Shown one piece after another: positions 46,401-58,199 of a stretch of 64,000 nt of DNA (its first letter is position 1; every line of letters starts with the position of its first letter). The stretch spans positions 7,795,637-7,859,636 of the forward strand of contig JABAKD010000006.1 in the NCBI GenBank assembly GCA_012845835.1, given 5' to 3'. This stretch comes from Undaria pinnatifida (taxonomy: Eukaryota; Sar; Phaeophyceae; Laminariales; Alariaceae). The notes beneath the pieces were generated by a model. It was not told the origin of the DNA and did not search any database. It saw only the letters and a program-made list of their open reading frames with translations. The position numbers and the translations under genes are program-made.

Positions 46401-48840
46401 GGAACCCTCGCACACGTCGAACAGATCACCGATCCCCACTTGATTAACTAGATATTTCAGGGAAGATCTGTATGGCATTTAGCTCATGTTACCGGGAGGG
46501 AGCCGTGCGATCTGCATGATCTAACAAACGTTTCCAGGGTTGGATCTGTACTTTTTATGTACAGATCCTGCACAACATCTCAGACGATCCTGCACAACAT
46601 CTCAGAACGCAAATACAGGGCCTACTTCTGTGTGTGTTCTTTACGACAATAAACGGATTTTTTTTCCACCCATCTGCACCCAGCACAACCAGTGTCCGTG
46701 CCGACGCCTCCTAGAGAGACGAGCTCTGCGGTTACAAACTACGAGACAAGAGATACACACTGCAAATACACACACCGCAACACGCGTGATCGAAGCATCA
46801 CACGTAGCTTGCAACGATGAGTTTTAATCAAAGTCCTTCTTGGTCGATCTCACAGCTCAAAGTGTGTTTTTCCCTTTTCTGAATACAGCAAGTTGGTTTG
46901 GCCATGCAACGCCAACCGCAATGAACACGCGGGAGATTATCTAGATCATCATCTGTCTGAGGTGTGAAACTTCGTCAACATTAAAAATACATCACAAACG
47001 CACCTGGGCTGTGAGATCGAGAATTCAGTCGAAAGCCATCTTTGCAAGTTGCGTGTGGTACCTACGATCGTTCGTTCGTGTATTATGTACGGGGTTCATG
47101 CCCTCATGAAGGATGTGATGAGGGTCTTCCATGGGTGACATGCAGCAGTTGGGTGTGGGCAAAAAAAACAAAAAAAAAATAGTCACGTCGCTAAAACATC
47201 ATTTTCAAAATTTCATGGGGAAGGGAGATGTCGCACGACGGCGATGCAGAGCCTTCGTTACCACTGAAAAAAGTTATCACACACTTATTCCAAGTAGTTT
47301 GGCCCCAAAAACGTGGGTGCCATTTTGAAGGGGTTAAAAGCAGTGCACGCTACAGCACTCAAACCTTTTACTGCTGCGAAGGTTAAGGTTATCCTCCACT
47401 ATTTCACCCGTCGAACAAATCATCGGTATCCACTTGATGATCTAGATATATTCAGGAAATATCTGTGTACGGTCCAGCTCTCATGTTACCGGATGGGAGC
47501 CGTACTATCTGGTTGATCTAATAGCAAACGTTTCCACTGCTGTTGGATCTGTCTCCTTGTGTTATACAGATCCTGTTCAACACCTCATAGCGGCAGGTAC
47601 AGGATCTACTGCAGATGATCTAGATCGTCATCTGTCCGAGGTGCGCACTGTTTCAGAGTGATTTGTCCCCAAAACGTAGGTGAGGTTCTCAAGGGGTCAA
47701 GCAGTTGGGAGTCAAGAAATTTCGGGTTGACCATTGCACGGAACGTCAGAAAATCAGTTTATAATACTGAACTTAGTGCGGGGCACTCCCTGCCTCGAAC
47801 AAGGACTTTAGTCAATGTTCAGCATAGTACTCTCTAAATATCCTGGTACACACCCTGCTGAATATACCGGCACTCGGTACCCGCGGTAGCCGGTACCCTC
47901 GTTCACTCTATACTCTGATGATAAGACGGCTGTTACCTGGGTACAGCAAGCAGTGTCCGCGGCTACGTGCGTCCTGCTGTGTACTCGTGAACATACCTCA
48001 GATGCAAGGCTAAGACCTAAAGACTGGACGTAGGCGGCTGTTGTGTCCCTATGTCCGCTCCGAACACCAACAACAATTCTAAACCCGGCACCTGATACCC
48101 CCGTTTAGTCCATCTTCGTATGATACATATGAGTGTTATCTGTGTACTGCCTACATCAAGCAGCGTTGGCGGCTACGACTACACCCTGCTCTGCGCAAGA
48201 CCGAAATGTAAGACCAGAAACGGGCGTACGTGGGCGGCTCTGCTGTTGTACCCCAAAGGTCAATTCGAACACCAACAACAATTCCTTGTTGGCACCCGGT
48301 ACACGGTACCCCTGTTCAGTCCATGCCCGTACGTATAATTCAACTGATGTTATACCTGCAACTTGTTAAGAGCAGTGTTCGCCGGCACGAGTACGCCCTG
48401 CCCTGCGTAGTATTGAGATGTACCAGAACACCCGGGGGCTGGTGTTTCCTACCGGTACCTGGCTGGTAGCAGGCACCACTCAGGACGGTTATGTAAGGAC
48501 CGTTTGGTACTCATACTAATATTTGAAAGTTCCTTGTATATCCGTCCATGATGGCACTAGGTACCAGAGGTACGTACATTTGCGCGCGTACATCAGTCCA
48601 TTTCGAACACCAACAACTCCTTTCCACGCCAATGCCCCCTCATCGCACGCATCCACGCACCTCATTGAGGACTATGCTGTACTGCCCCAGGGCAACATAA
48701 GAGCGGTAAATGAACTCATCCCTCTCCACCCGAAGGGAGTCTGCTAAGCGTCCCAGCCCTGATCCCTCCGCTATCGCTTGCTGGTAGCTTCCGAGCCAGA
48801 AGTGATTGCGGAGCGTGAACAAGTCATCCGGCTCAGACAT
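40427..48840 (-). CDS. COPE: Coatomer subunit epsilon (COPI coat)
   Basis: Epsilon-COP is a TPR-like alpha-solenoid in the coat of Golgi-to-ER vesicles and binds alpha-COP. Exons on the minus strand: 48840-48661, 46010-45784, 44919-44859, 44030-43956, 42764-42705, 41851-41768, 40627-40427. The phases join perfectly to 888 bases, 295 residues plus TGA; animal homologues are about 308. Recognisable blocks in order: DDLFTLRNHFWLGSYQQAI and ERDEFIYRSYVALGQYSIVLNE (1-60), ALQAVRLTAQYL and LLAAAIFMHEGD (exon 2), IYLKMDRVDLALKQ (exon 3), DEDATLTQL and AWVHMAQ (exon 4), QEAAYIFDELIDKY (exon 5), MLLNSHAVAKMHMGEYQEAE (exon 6), ADALVNLICCGRHLGKP to FAVA-stop (exon 7). Intron 4 has a GC donor (CAG|GCGAGT). 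Short tandem arrays of its own exon-intron junctions fill parts of introns 2, 3 and 5. Confidence 0.95.
41295..41470. repeat. Two-copy 88-bp tandem repeat in COPE intron 6
   Basis: GGTCAGGTATTTGGGGATGC to CGCCGCGCCTCTACCTAGAA, twice and nearly identical, so recent. Confidence 0.85.
41828..42365 (-). repeat. Tandem copies of the COPE exon 6 acceptor junction
   Basis: Three units: true junction 41828-41890, copies at 42188-42250 and 42302-42364, sharing TGTTCAGCAACA-like exon bases and the intron block ACAACACCCGAGAAACCCC. The spacing is uneven (about 360 and 115 bp). Confidence 0.7.
44440..44880 (-). repeat. Tandem array of the COPE exon 3 donor junction
   Basis: Six units with a period of about 76-84 bp. 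Each carries CTGCTTCAAGGCCAG or a close variant, the reverse of the exon 3 end (LALKQ codons) fused to the donor and first intron bases. The real donor is at 44859/44858; decayed copies lie near 44470, 44553, 44630, 44706 and 44780. Confidence 0.85.
45237..45862 (-). repeat. Duplicated COPE exon 2 ends and tandem 5' splice sites
   Basis: The exon 2 end (TINNGVTME codons plus donor) recurs at 45468-45545 and 45237-45400 (the latter split by a MITE). In addition the donor itself is triplicated with 24-bp spacing (45729-45800, each with ACTTACTG.TCC.TGGTAA). Confidence 0.8.
45275..45362 (+). mobile_element. piggyBac-like MITE with TTAA target duplication
   Basis: This 88-bp element runs from TTAAACCCATTACGG to CTCTAAAGGGGTTAA. 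Its TTAA flanks and CCC...GGG termini match piggyBac superfamily convention. It sits inside a decayed copy of COPE exon 2; the sister copy at 45480-45540 has the uninterrupted target (CTCCTTAACGTCG), which defines the insertion exactly. Confidence 0.8.
46380..46620 (+). repeat. GATC-rich dispersed repeat copy in COPE intron 1
   Basis: Carries all blocks of the family in forward orientation, including CATGTTACCGGGAGGGAGCC and GGTTGGATCTGTAC. A second intron 1 copy follows at 47410-47650. Confidence 0.6.
46785..47110. repeat. Inverted pair of a TTGCAAGCTGCGTGTGAT-type repeat
   Basis: 46785-46870 (reverse) and 46985-47110 (forward) are about 75-bp inverted copies (GCTGTGAGATCGA ... TTGCAAG.TGCGTGTG ... 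ACGATC) separated by about 115 bases, forming a possible foldback. Single relatives lie at 54700-54800, 61960-62070, 62815-62890 and in part 22345-22420. Confidence 0.55.
47860..48625. repeat. Imperfect tandem array in COPE intron 1
   Basis: Units of roughly 200 bp share CGAACACCAACAAC (48063, 48268, 48606) and GTCCAT...GTA blocks. The array ends about 40 bases from the exon 1 donor but does not visibly include exon sequence. Confidence 0.55.
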
Positions 48841-51689
48841 CACGCCTTTCTGATGTTCTGGTTACTACCGAGTTTTCTCTGCCTGTCAGGTGTTGCTGTT
48901 GTTGCCGCTGCTGTTGCTGCGGGATGGGTGCCGAGTGTGGCCTCGGGAGGGTCAATCCAGCTGCTTTGGGAAGGAACCGCCGAGTGCTTGTTCCACGTCA
49001 AGTTTGTGCTCGTCTGTGTGTCTTGCTTGTTGTTCGTGGCTTTTGTTTCGACAGCCTTGTCTCGAGACAAGAAGGTACGAGCTGGGCTCGTTACAGACTT
49101 GCGCTAGTCCGAGAAGGCAAGCAAACCACAAGCGACGCAGACAGAGGTATGCCGGGGGCAGACACAACACACACAAGAAGAGGCCGTCGGCACGGAACAG
49201 GTTTATTTTGCACCCTGAGTCAAACGGCCTTCGTTTCCTATATAACTCCCCAAGAAAAACAGAAACAACCAGCAGCGCAGCAGCGTGCAGAAATCCAGAA
49301 ATCCAGAAATCCAGAAACCCGTCGTGTACTCGTACGATACGTACCGGTGTTTCGTGTGTACCATGTACATGGTAGTGTGCAGGTCCTTCTCCTCGCTCAC
49401 TCTCGTCTCACACAGGGGAGGCAATTTAGCGCGCCGTGGCCGACAGCTATGACACAGCAGTTATACAGTTTCCTTGTTACACACCACCATATATATATAG
49501 ACTATGCCCGTTTTGCACTCTATAGACTACCAGTAGTCTAATCTAGTCTACCCCATTTAGTTCACGGCCTAAAAGTTGGTCGGTCGACGTTGTCAAATGT
49601 GCTGCATGGATCCTGGATACCGCAAGGCAAAAAAGTTTCACAGAACAAGGATCCTGGATACCGCAAGGCGAAAAAGTTTCACAGAGAACAAGGCGACAAA
49701 ACCCAACAAAAACAAGAAAAGGCGGAACTGATGTTTTTTATTGCGCCGTTATTTTTGGATTTTGGATTTTGAGCGTTTCAAACGCTACGTTTTTAGCCCC
49801 CCCTTTTCCCCTCCCAGATGGCATGTCATGTGATGATGTAGGCTCCTTCCGCAAAAATAGAAACTACGACTACTACTAGTGCTGCTGCTGTTGTGGCGTG
49901 TCCCGGGGGGTAAGGATGCAGTAAGCCGCATGCTCCGGGTCCACCGACGGCAAAAACTGCAAACCTCGAGAAAACGGGTATGTATACGTATGCGTACCGG
50001 CGGCCGAAGAACAACTCGGTACGAGTACCGGACAAGTCAGGCAGAGGGAGACGAGAATGATCGGGAATCCGGGCTCACAACAGTTGAGCGCCGCGTAGCG
50101 CCCATATCGAGTAGATATATATGCTGTCCCGTTTGGGGCTCGACTATACCTCAAACATTATCAAAATCAATACGTTTCTCCCCAAAATAGCAGCGTAACG
50201 TAGTCGCCCCGATGTCCCAATTCATTTGAAACACGTGGGGCCCGCGCTTATATCTTCACGCCACCGCCCAACTCGCCCGATCGTAATTAAGGCACGAGAC
50301 ACAGCGTCAGCAGGGCGGGCGTATCGCCATCACACGAGATAACGCTTTTCTTTCCGTGTAGTCCATACCACGTGAGACGGGTTTGGCCGAACCTTGTGGC
50401 ACACGCTCGGTACGCTGGCTCTTGATCTGCAGAGGAGGTGCGTGACTTGTGTTCGACTTGCCCTTCGACAACACACCAAATGCGATGCGGGGCGTCAAAC
50501 CTCAGGATAGTTGTACCTGGTATCATCCATTGTACGATATTCCGAGAGGGTTTTCAATCAATGGCAAGCATGTGTCATTTAGAGTCGACATTGGCGGCGG
50601 TAGGTGCTGCTGCTCCCATAGCAAGCGGTGGACGCTATACATATCGTAGCTTGAATCTCTGGAGTGCCCTACCGTAGCGCAAAACGGCGTACCTGGGCTG
50701 CGGTTACCACGCCCCACACCCCCTCCCCACACGCGCCCACACCCCCGCCCACCCCCGCCCCCACCCACCGATACACCCACCCACCTACCCACCCACCCAA
50801 CACACGCAATAAATGGAGGGGGCGACGGACAGCGAGCAAAGGCTCGACCCTAGCGGGAGTGTGCTGAAAAAATCAGGGCTACACATAAAATGTTTTCGGG
50901 GAGCGGAGAGTTCGGCTAAAGTATTCAAGACATTTACCGAGACGTAATCAGTGCTCTCTCCAGCAAGGGCACCACGATTGGGCGTACGGAAGCATGGTAC
51001 TTGCTGTGATGTTAGAGGAAAAAAAGGTGAAGAAACATTGCGTGCGCAAGGCTTTGTAATGGATTGAAGGGGACGTGCATTTTAATGCGTAAAGTAAAAC
51101 CAAGCATACCTTACTTTTTTTTTATTGACGCCATAATCGAAGTGAGCCCACATACAAGAAAGACAGTGTTTGTTGGGATCACTCGCCATCTGCATCGCCA
51201 CATGCGTCAGTCGCCTTTCGTTACCGTTCCGGCATCGTAACGCCGGTATTCCTCCTAGCGAGAAGGGCGGCAGTAGCAACGAAAAGACAAAGCACAAAGC
51301 ACGGCTGAAAAAATTCGTGGGTACCCCGCCTTGGCCAGTATGTTCTATTTACAACACGGCGTCGATCGGTGGTACTATACCTCGAGCGTGCACAGAACTC
51401 ACGCAGCCCCGCTAGCCTCGACACAGAACTCACGCTGCCCCGCTAGCCTTAATTATGACGCTATATGTTCTACTGGTATTGTTTTTCGAGCTTCGTTGAG
51501 GACGAGACCGTGTTGAGCTTGCTCCTCCTAATGGCTGTCTTTTAACCATCACTGGCACGACTGGGAAGCCTGTGGTCTGAGCGATGTTCCACATTTTCTC
51601 CGGCCACCCGATTTTCCCACGGTCTGGTTGTGCCCGCGGAAGGAGGTTGGAGACCAAGGTCAAGGTAGGGAGGCGATGTACTTCACATA

Positions 51690-51830
51690 CTTCCCACGAA
51701 ATCCCACGATATCCCACCGATGTCTCACGGTACCCCACGGTATCCTGCGGACTTCTCGCGGCATCCCACGATGCATTCACGCTACCCCACCTTTTTTCTT
51801 CGGTATCCAACGGTATCTCATGGGGGGGGG
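51690..51830. repeat. Decamer minisatellite
   Basis: Around ten variants of (A/T)TCCCACG(A/G)TA in the COPE 5' intergenic region, ending at a G run and an element B copy. Confidence 0.7.
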
Positions 51831-52116
51831 AGTGTACTCACTTCATGCATAACCGCAGTCGTATGAACATAGATAGACCCTTGCACTCCTATAATGCCGG
51901 GACGGCGAGCATGTCGGTTTTTCACCGAGAAAAGACAGATATCGCGTGCACCAAGCGCGAAGCGCCGTGAGGTGCTTCGCGGGTCGCACGAAGGGTGAGC
52001 TGCATTCTGCTAAGGGAACTGCTTGTTGTGAGGCGGACTTCGGCACCTTGTGCGTACTTTGTTGCATATGGATGTCAGTTACGGTAGAGGGGACACTTTT
52101 AGGGCCTCTTTTTCAG

Positions 52117-52206
52117 CCCCTTTAGGACTGCAGTCCCAATTTGGGGACAGATCACGTACAAATAGACACAGATATAAGTTTTCTGTACACTGCAGTACTA
52201 AAGGGG
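52117..52206 (+). mobile_element. MITE with long inverted termini
   Basis: It starts CCCCTTTAGGACTGCAGT and ends ACTGCAGTACTAAAGGGG followed by TTAA. This is an inverted repeat of about 18 bases, longer than in the other family members; the core still has TTGGGGACA. Confidence 0.65.
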
Positions 52207-53089
52207 TTAAACGGTTCGCGGTTTCTTGCGCGAGTTTCTTCTCTACGAGTGTTTTTCTTTAGTCGTAGGCTGCTATACCACGTGTTTTTCACAATAAATA
52301 TTCATCGCCATGGAATTTTTTCTCGCTCTCGCGTTCGTGAGTGGGGACATATGCTACGGTAGATAAAGGTGCGCAGGCTCTTTTTTGCCTGCTGAGGGCG
52401 GTGGCTTGATAAACTATTCTATACCTCTCTCCAAAAACTGACCTTGAGGAAACCCGGAAGTGCGGCCCGATGAACAAACCTGTGGCTTAGGTGTACGTAC
52501 AAAAAAAATAATAATGCAAAACAAGAACGAGATTCAGACGATGTTGGGCTAAGGATTATCGTCGCTCATAAAGTAGTTTGGCAAATCTCTATATCAGCAC
52601 GCGTCTGGGGCACGACACCGCTCACGTTAAGGGCCTAAATCCGGTAGTAACAATGGGGTTCCCCCCCCCCCCCCGCCGTAGGTCGGGTCTTGATTTTCAT
52701 CGCCCCATACCGCGGCACCCACTTGGGATTCCGTGAAATACTCTGTTGACAATAATCGTTGACTAAGAGGATGTAATAACAGGCGCCAATAGCCGCGTAA
52801 ATTCGATGCGTGTTTTTTGAGCAGCAACGATCATGTGGTATTGCAAACCTTCGTGCCATTTTGTAGCGAGTGCCGAGCGTGTGCGGTTCTTTTGTTTAGC
52901 GTGTTCACGAGATATGAACAAAAACCAATGGATTGACTTTGGCTTTCTGGTGGTTCAACTGAGGCTCGCTCTTGACTATTTTAGCGCCTTGGTGGGACGT
53001 TTTGGGACGTTTTGTAGTCTGATGCGCTTTGTATAAGCCCCCCCGCCCCCTGCTCGAAAGTGCGCAAAATAGGCGGATGTGGCATAGAG

Positions 53090-53310
53090 AAGCTTAGTAC
53101 ACTAGAACACGATCGCTATCCTAGGAGATATATTGGAACACAGACAGCCAGACCGGAAGGAGACCAGACGAACAAAAGGTTTATGTAACATATAGAAGAA
53201 ACGGAATAATGGGCGCCCAAACGTTGGAGGTGTCTCTCAATTAGATGTGTTAGGAGTAGTAACGGTGTTTCGTCTCGGAAGGGTTGAGAGGTCAATGTTC
53301 AAACGATTAC
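53090..53310 (-). mobile_element. Element A copy, inverted
   Basis: Contains the reverse of GCTAGGATAGCGATCG, ACCTCCAACGTTTGGGCGC and TTGACC...CCTTCCGAGACG. It provides a second empty site for the nested MITE at 33317. Confidence 0.6.
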
Positions 53311-53389
53311 AGTAAAGCGAACAACCAACGAGTACCACCTCCCCCACCCCCCGCGAAATGGAAGAGTAGCAGCGTGGATCTCTTGTACT

Positions 53390-54200
53390 AGTATAACGTT
53401 GGCCTGCTTCGGCTTCACGCAAATGAGCTTCCATTATAGCCCTAGAGAACGTAATTACACCCCACCGGTGGCCGTTGCCTATCCGAGGTGTTCGGTGCAA
53501 ATGGGCGGGGAGGTTTGGTGTACACGAAATTTCGACGATGCCGGTGTGTCATAAAGCGCAGACCTCCTGAAGTAGTGCTAGCCCGTGTCGGCTCCACGCG
53601 AAGAACACGTTCCACGATGTGGCATCGAGGTATCCCTAGGCCCGTTACGTCAAATTCGGCAGTTTCAATACTTTACAGGAACCCGGGGTGGTTTCATATA
53701 TATGAAACGACGACAGCGCCTTTGTGTCGTACCGCGCACGTCTCCGCGCATCTCCTGTTGTAGTAGTGCTGGTCCGTTTCGGCTTTACGCTAAGAATCTT
53801 CCACGGTACCCCTAGACAAGGCTCTAACGCACCACCTGGTAGTCTGTCGCCCATCCGAGGTTTGTGCCGCAGACGCTGAGCGATTTCGTGATGCGAAATA
53901 AAATATTGAAAAAATAACGACGCCGCCGCCAGTGTTTCGGATAGAAGCGGAGATCTTCTGTACGAGAGCTGGCCCTTTTCGGCGTCACGCTAAGAAACTT
54001 CTACGGCAGCCTTAGGCCGGGCTTAGCTTTTGCGGGTTTTGCCTGTTTCCTCCAGGTTGAACAAGAACGCGGGCCGGTTCGTATATCGTATGGGAAACTA
54101 TGTCGACGCTGGGATGCCGCATAGCGCAGATCTTCCGTACTTGAAGTGCCGACCCGTTTCGGCTTCGTGATTCTACGGTAGCCCTAGACCAGACTAGCAC
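53390..54200. repeat. Satellite-like array, about 185-bp units
   Basis: Five units recognised by (C/G)GCTTCGGC...ACGC and CCCTAG(A/G) spaced about 185 bases (near 53400, 53585, 53770, 53960, 54150). Intergenic; units diverged by substitutions and small gaps. Confidence 0.65.
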
Positions 54201-57183
54201 GCGCTCCCAGGTGGCTCATTGCCCAGATTTTTGTTTTTCGGAAACCCGGGCCCGTTTGGTGTAGAGTAATACCTGGTATATTGTGCGGTTGGATATCCCC
54301 CTCCCCCACACCTTACAAGTGCCCTAAAAAACCCGCCCTCCCCCCACGACGCGTGCTACGATACAGGCGCACCACTTTTTTTCTGAGGTTTCCTCAATTT
54401 GGGAGCTCAAGATTTCTCCCGAGAACTGATCCGGAGAAAAAAAATGAAACTGCTACCGGATGAAAAATCCCATGGCCTAGGTACACGACGAGAATCGTGA
54501 AAAAAAAAATGTCCCATTTCCGACTATTTTGGGTTAAGGCGCCCCGTCATCAGAAACCATTTCAGACGAAAAGTGCTACCTCTAGACTAAAGGAGCACGC
54601 GCCCCACCGGTTATACGACTTACAGGATACACACCTGGTACACGATAAACTGGTCCAGGCTAGTTCTAAGGGGAGTCGCTGACCTACTATGTCCTTAGTG
54701 AGGACACACCCAGCAATACGCGTGATCGCGCCGGAGTATCACACACAGCTTGCAAATAAGAGTTTCGACGAAATCTTCGATCTCACATCTATCTGGAGTG
54801 TTTTTTTATTTCATTATACACGAAATTACAGCGACGCCGATGTGTCGTATTTGTGGTAAAGTGCATTAATGCCTGGTACCAGGTACCAAGGTAATACGAT
54901 ACCATGCGTACCCAGCACAGTCACACAGGCAGAGAAGCAGTGTGTACCACGGCATTTTTCAGGGCTCCGGCGACTGTTGCGATACATATATATATAATAC
55001 ATGCGTAAGCAACACGCCCGAAAACCACTTGATCGACCAAGTGCGCTTAGACGCCTGAAACAACCTTTTGTTTTTTGCGATACACACGTGCGAATCTACG
55101 CCTGAAAATCAGTTTGTGACTCACGTGTGTCTAGACGCATTTTTCGCCTGCAGCGAACAAAAAGTTGATAAAAATGGGTGCTCCTTCCGGCGCCTTTTGC
55201 GCATGACGGCAATTCCGACGCAAACGTTGTGTCCGCGTAACAGCGCAACAACAGCTGACAATGCTGGGATATGTACAACCACCACCTCCTGCCGAATAGT
55301 AGAAGTGTATACTACAACAACAGTTGGTAGTACTCGCATCGTGTTATTCGAGGTGGTTATACACCGAGACAAGCAGTGCATGTAGCTTGTTTATAAATAG
55401 ACCCATTAAACTGCGAGTACTCGTAACGGACGGGGTTTTTCGAGGAACAACGTCGACGAACAACAGCTAGCTGCAACGTATCACAGATAGGGTATCGATA
55501 TAACGATGGCAGCTTTCCCCCCCCCCCTTCGAACACCCCGCCCTTTCCTTTCACTGGTTGTACGACTGACAGGATATATATGTGATAAACTGATCCATTC
55601 CTCCTACAACCGTAAGATTTGTCCCCTTAAATAAAGAAGGGTTATAGTTTCCGCGCACAGATTGAGTTGCCCCCCCCCCCCCCCCCCCGCCGCTCACTCT
55701 TGTTCAAACGCCCCACCTAAAATCAAAATCTGCCAGAGTAATAAACATTGCCAGGCAGTTGATATCACCTAATTATCTTTCAAGCCATCCATGCCGTAGC
55801 TCCACCCCCCCCCCCCCCCCCCCAACGCCCCCTCCTTCCTAACGCCACACAGCGTATATGAGATCTGGCTCGCTCGTGCTGTGTGGCGCTAGGAAGCGTC
55901 TTCTGCCCACAGTCGTTTCATTACGTCATTTTTTGCACATTTTTAGTTGACTTTTAGGGCTGTCTGATGATGTGTGCAAGCTGGGTGTGACGAGGACCAT
56001 CCACGACGACAACAACGATCGACCACATGGTATAGACCTACTTACCTAGATCTTCATGCTGAAAGCGCTCGGTTGGTGCATCCCTGGCATCTCCGGGGTC
56101 GGACGGTCCAGCTTACTCCCGGAACGGTCCAGCTTTTGTTTGGTTTCTTGCTCGGCCTTTATTGTTTTTGTTTCTGCTCGTTTAGCCAGGTATCTTGACC
56201 TTTCAGCTGCTTCCGGCAAATTTGGCTTTTCTGCCAACGCGATTTGGAACTTTTTCGGGTTTTTTCTTGCATTTTGTCTAGTAAGTTGAACTTCCTACCA
56301 TTTGCCGCTAATTTGGCGCCTGCGCATTTTAGTTGCGGAACGGTCCAGCTTTAGCTTTTCTTTGATGCTCCCAACATTTATTTGTTAGTACTTGACGAGG
56401 TTTCATGAGCTGAGATCTGGGCTTGGCTCATCAGCTCCGCACCGCCCAGCACCCCATCGCAGCGCTATAGCTCACAGCAACGCAGGGCCGTGCAGTGCCC
56501 TTCGATGCCCTGCAGCTCAGCTCAGCAGCGCACCGCAGCGCAGCGCTAGCTCAGCAGAGCGAAGCGCTGTGCTTTGCGGTGCTCTGCCATGCTGCGTGCT
56601 TTGCTGTACTTTTTTCCTAGTTCGTACAAGGGCTTCGCTCGCGGGCGGCTGGGCGCCGCCCGCTACGCTTGCGGAAGGAGGAATAGACATTCAGTAGGAA
56701 AAGAAGCACAAATGGCGCAACTGGCGACTTGAAAATGCCAAGAGGTCCATATATAGTACAACGGTACAGAATAGAGACGATTATGATTATGAGTTTGTTA
56801 TTATCATCAATTCGCCCAGTCCATGATGGGCACGTCGGAGGACTTGCTTGGCATATCCTTCCACCTCTCAGGTAGCACCTAGGTCCTGTACACTTATTAA
56901 TAGCTCTCTCTGAGTCGATCATCAATAATAAATTATCGCAGTGCATAAACACCAGGCACGCGCTTGTCAAGGATAGAGACAGGAAAACTACAACTTATTA
57001 AGATGTAAAGGAGCGCAGTGCCAGAAAAAACATGCTGGAAGCAGGAACTTGAACGCACACACCGCAAACATGTGAAGTACATTTGTATTCCTGAAAGACG
57101 AAGAGCACGCATTTAGGCATAGTTATCAAAAAACGATGCTGGTATAATAAACCACAACTTAACGTTCTATAAAGAACGTGCTG

Positions 57184-57730
57184 TCAACATTGCTTCCGAA
57201 GGAGCATGCAGGCTTGCTTGGACTCTTCCTCCTCAGCGGGGGTACCCAGCACCTTGCACTCTTGTTTTTTGTCGATGGTCTTGTGGATCTGTCCACAAAC
57301 GTTGAAGCATGGCGGGAGAACGTCGATAAGTATGTGTGAAAAAGTATTCGTACTTCTCTCCAGCAGACGTCGTAACCATCCAAATTATTGGAGCTCCTTT
57401 CGTTGTCAGTAATTGTTGTGGTATTGTTGTACTTGCTCTTGGTACTTGGAAAAGGAACCGCACTTCATAGACTATATCCGCACGCCATCCCCTAGTCTTG
57501 AGCAAGAGACATGGATGTCTCGACTCGTGACACACAGGACGCAAGATAAGAGTAGAACGTACCTCGATGTCGAACGCCCTCGTGGCAACGTGGGAATGGA
57601 ATGCGGGATGTATATCGAGCAAGTGGTCGCCTGCCTTCTTCAGGAGGTCACCGACCTTGATGTCGCCGGTGCACTTCGTGTTTATGTCCTCGCCGACTTG
57701 GCGGCCCTCGGCGGCTGCTTCGCAGGGCTT
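57184..57730 (-). CDS. Two terminal exons of an unrecognised cysteine-rich protein
   Basis: Exon 57730-57563 follows a T-rich tract ending TTTGCAG and reads KPCEAAAEGRQVGED onward to HVATRAFDIE, with a GTACGT donor in phase 0. Exon 57288-57184 follows a CAG acceptor in the same phase. It encodes IHKTIDKKQECKVLGTPAEE, a run of glutamates, and ends ACMLLRKQC at TGA 57186-57184. The combined 90 residues are mixed helical and charged, with five cysteines. I do not recognise the family. Exon status rests on the strong splice sites, phase agreement and protein-like composition. It probably shares a gene with the zinc-ribbon exon upstream on the same strand, but at least one linking exon is missing because the phases do not match (1 versus 0). 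Confidence 0.45.
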
Positions 57731-58199
57731 CTGCAAACGACAACAACGGATGGGAATACCTTGCGTTCAGTGAATGTTCAAAATAGTGAGGCCACGTAGC
57801 TGTCGTCGATTTCCAAAGTTTGAAAGGAAGTCGTACAATTTAACACTGTTGTAATGAAAGCGGTCGTTTATGGGCAAAGCCCTGCCTGGTACCACAACGT
57901 TGCTAACACCTATGAAACCACCACTGGGACAGGAACGAACGGGATTCACAGTCGCAACTGGTAAGCGTAAGCCCCGGTATACTGCTATATAAGGCCTACC
58001 GGCGGAATACCGACAACGAAGGGTAAGAGACAGTACCTGCTGTATATATTGTTCGGTACTACTCTATTACTGCTGCTATCAACACTATTACGACCGACGT
58101 GTACTGCGATTCCTGAAGAGGTTGCGCACCCTACTTGTACTCGTTAATACAAAGAGTTTATGTGGTTGTATGAAAAATGAGTAACAGTAGTAGTACACC

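Larger units (their letters stand above)
48841..57183. other. Long gene-poor interval between COPE and the cysteine-rich gene
   Basis: The first few hundred bases should hold the COPE promoter. No coding exon could be supported. Contents include a 44-bp direct repeat (about 49608-49695), a C-rich CCCAC repeat (50700-50810), a decamer minisatellite (51690-51830), a long-TIR MITE (52117-52206), an inverted element A copy (53090-53310), a 185-bp satellite (53390-54200) and C homopolymers (55670-55688, 55805-55823). A 205-codon ORF at 48924-49541 is not protein-like. Confidence 0.5.

Noticed and set aside
48924-49541. 205-codon plus-strand ORF beside the COPE start
   Set aside because: Mixed composition, no domain, overlaps simple repeats (AGAAATCC) and the probable COPE promoter.
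56046-56237. 63-codon minus-strand ORF (MAEKPNLPEAAERS...)
   Set aside because: Part is a duplicated KLDR segment from a GGTCCAGCTT repeat, and its stop overlaps a donor-like TAG|GTAAGT; too weak to call a gene.
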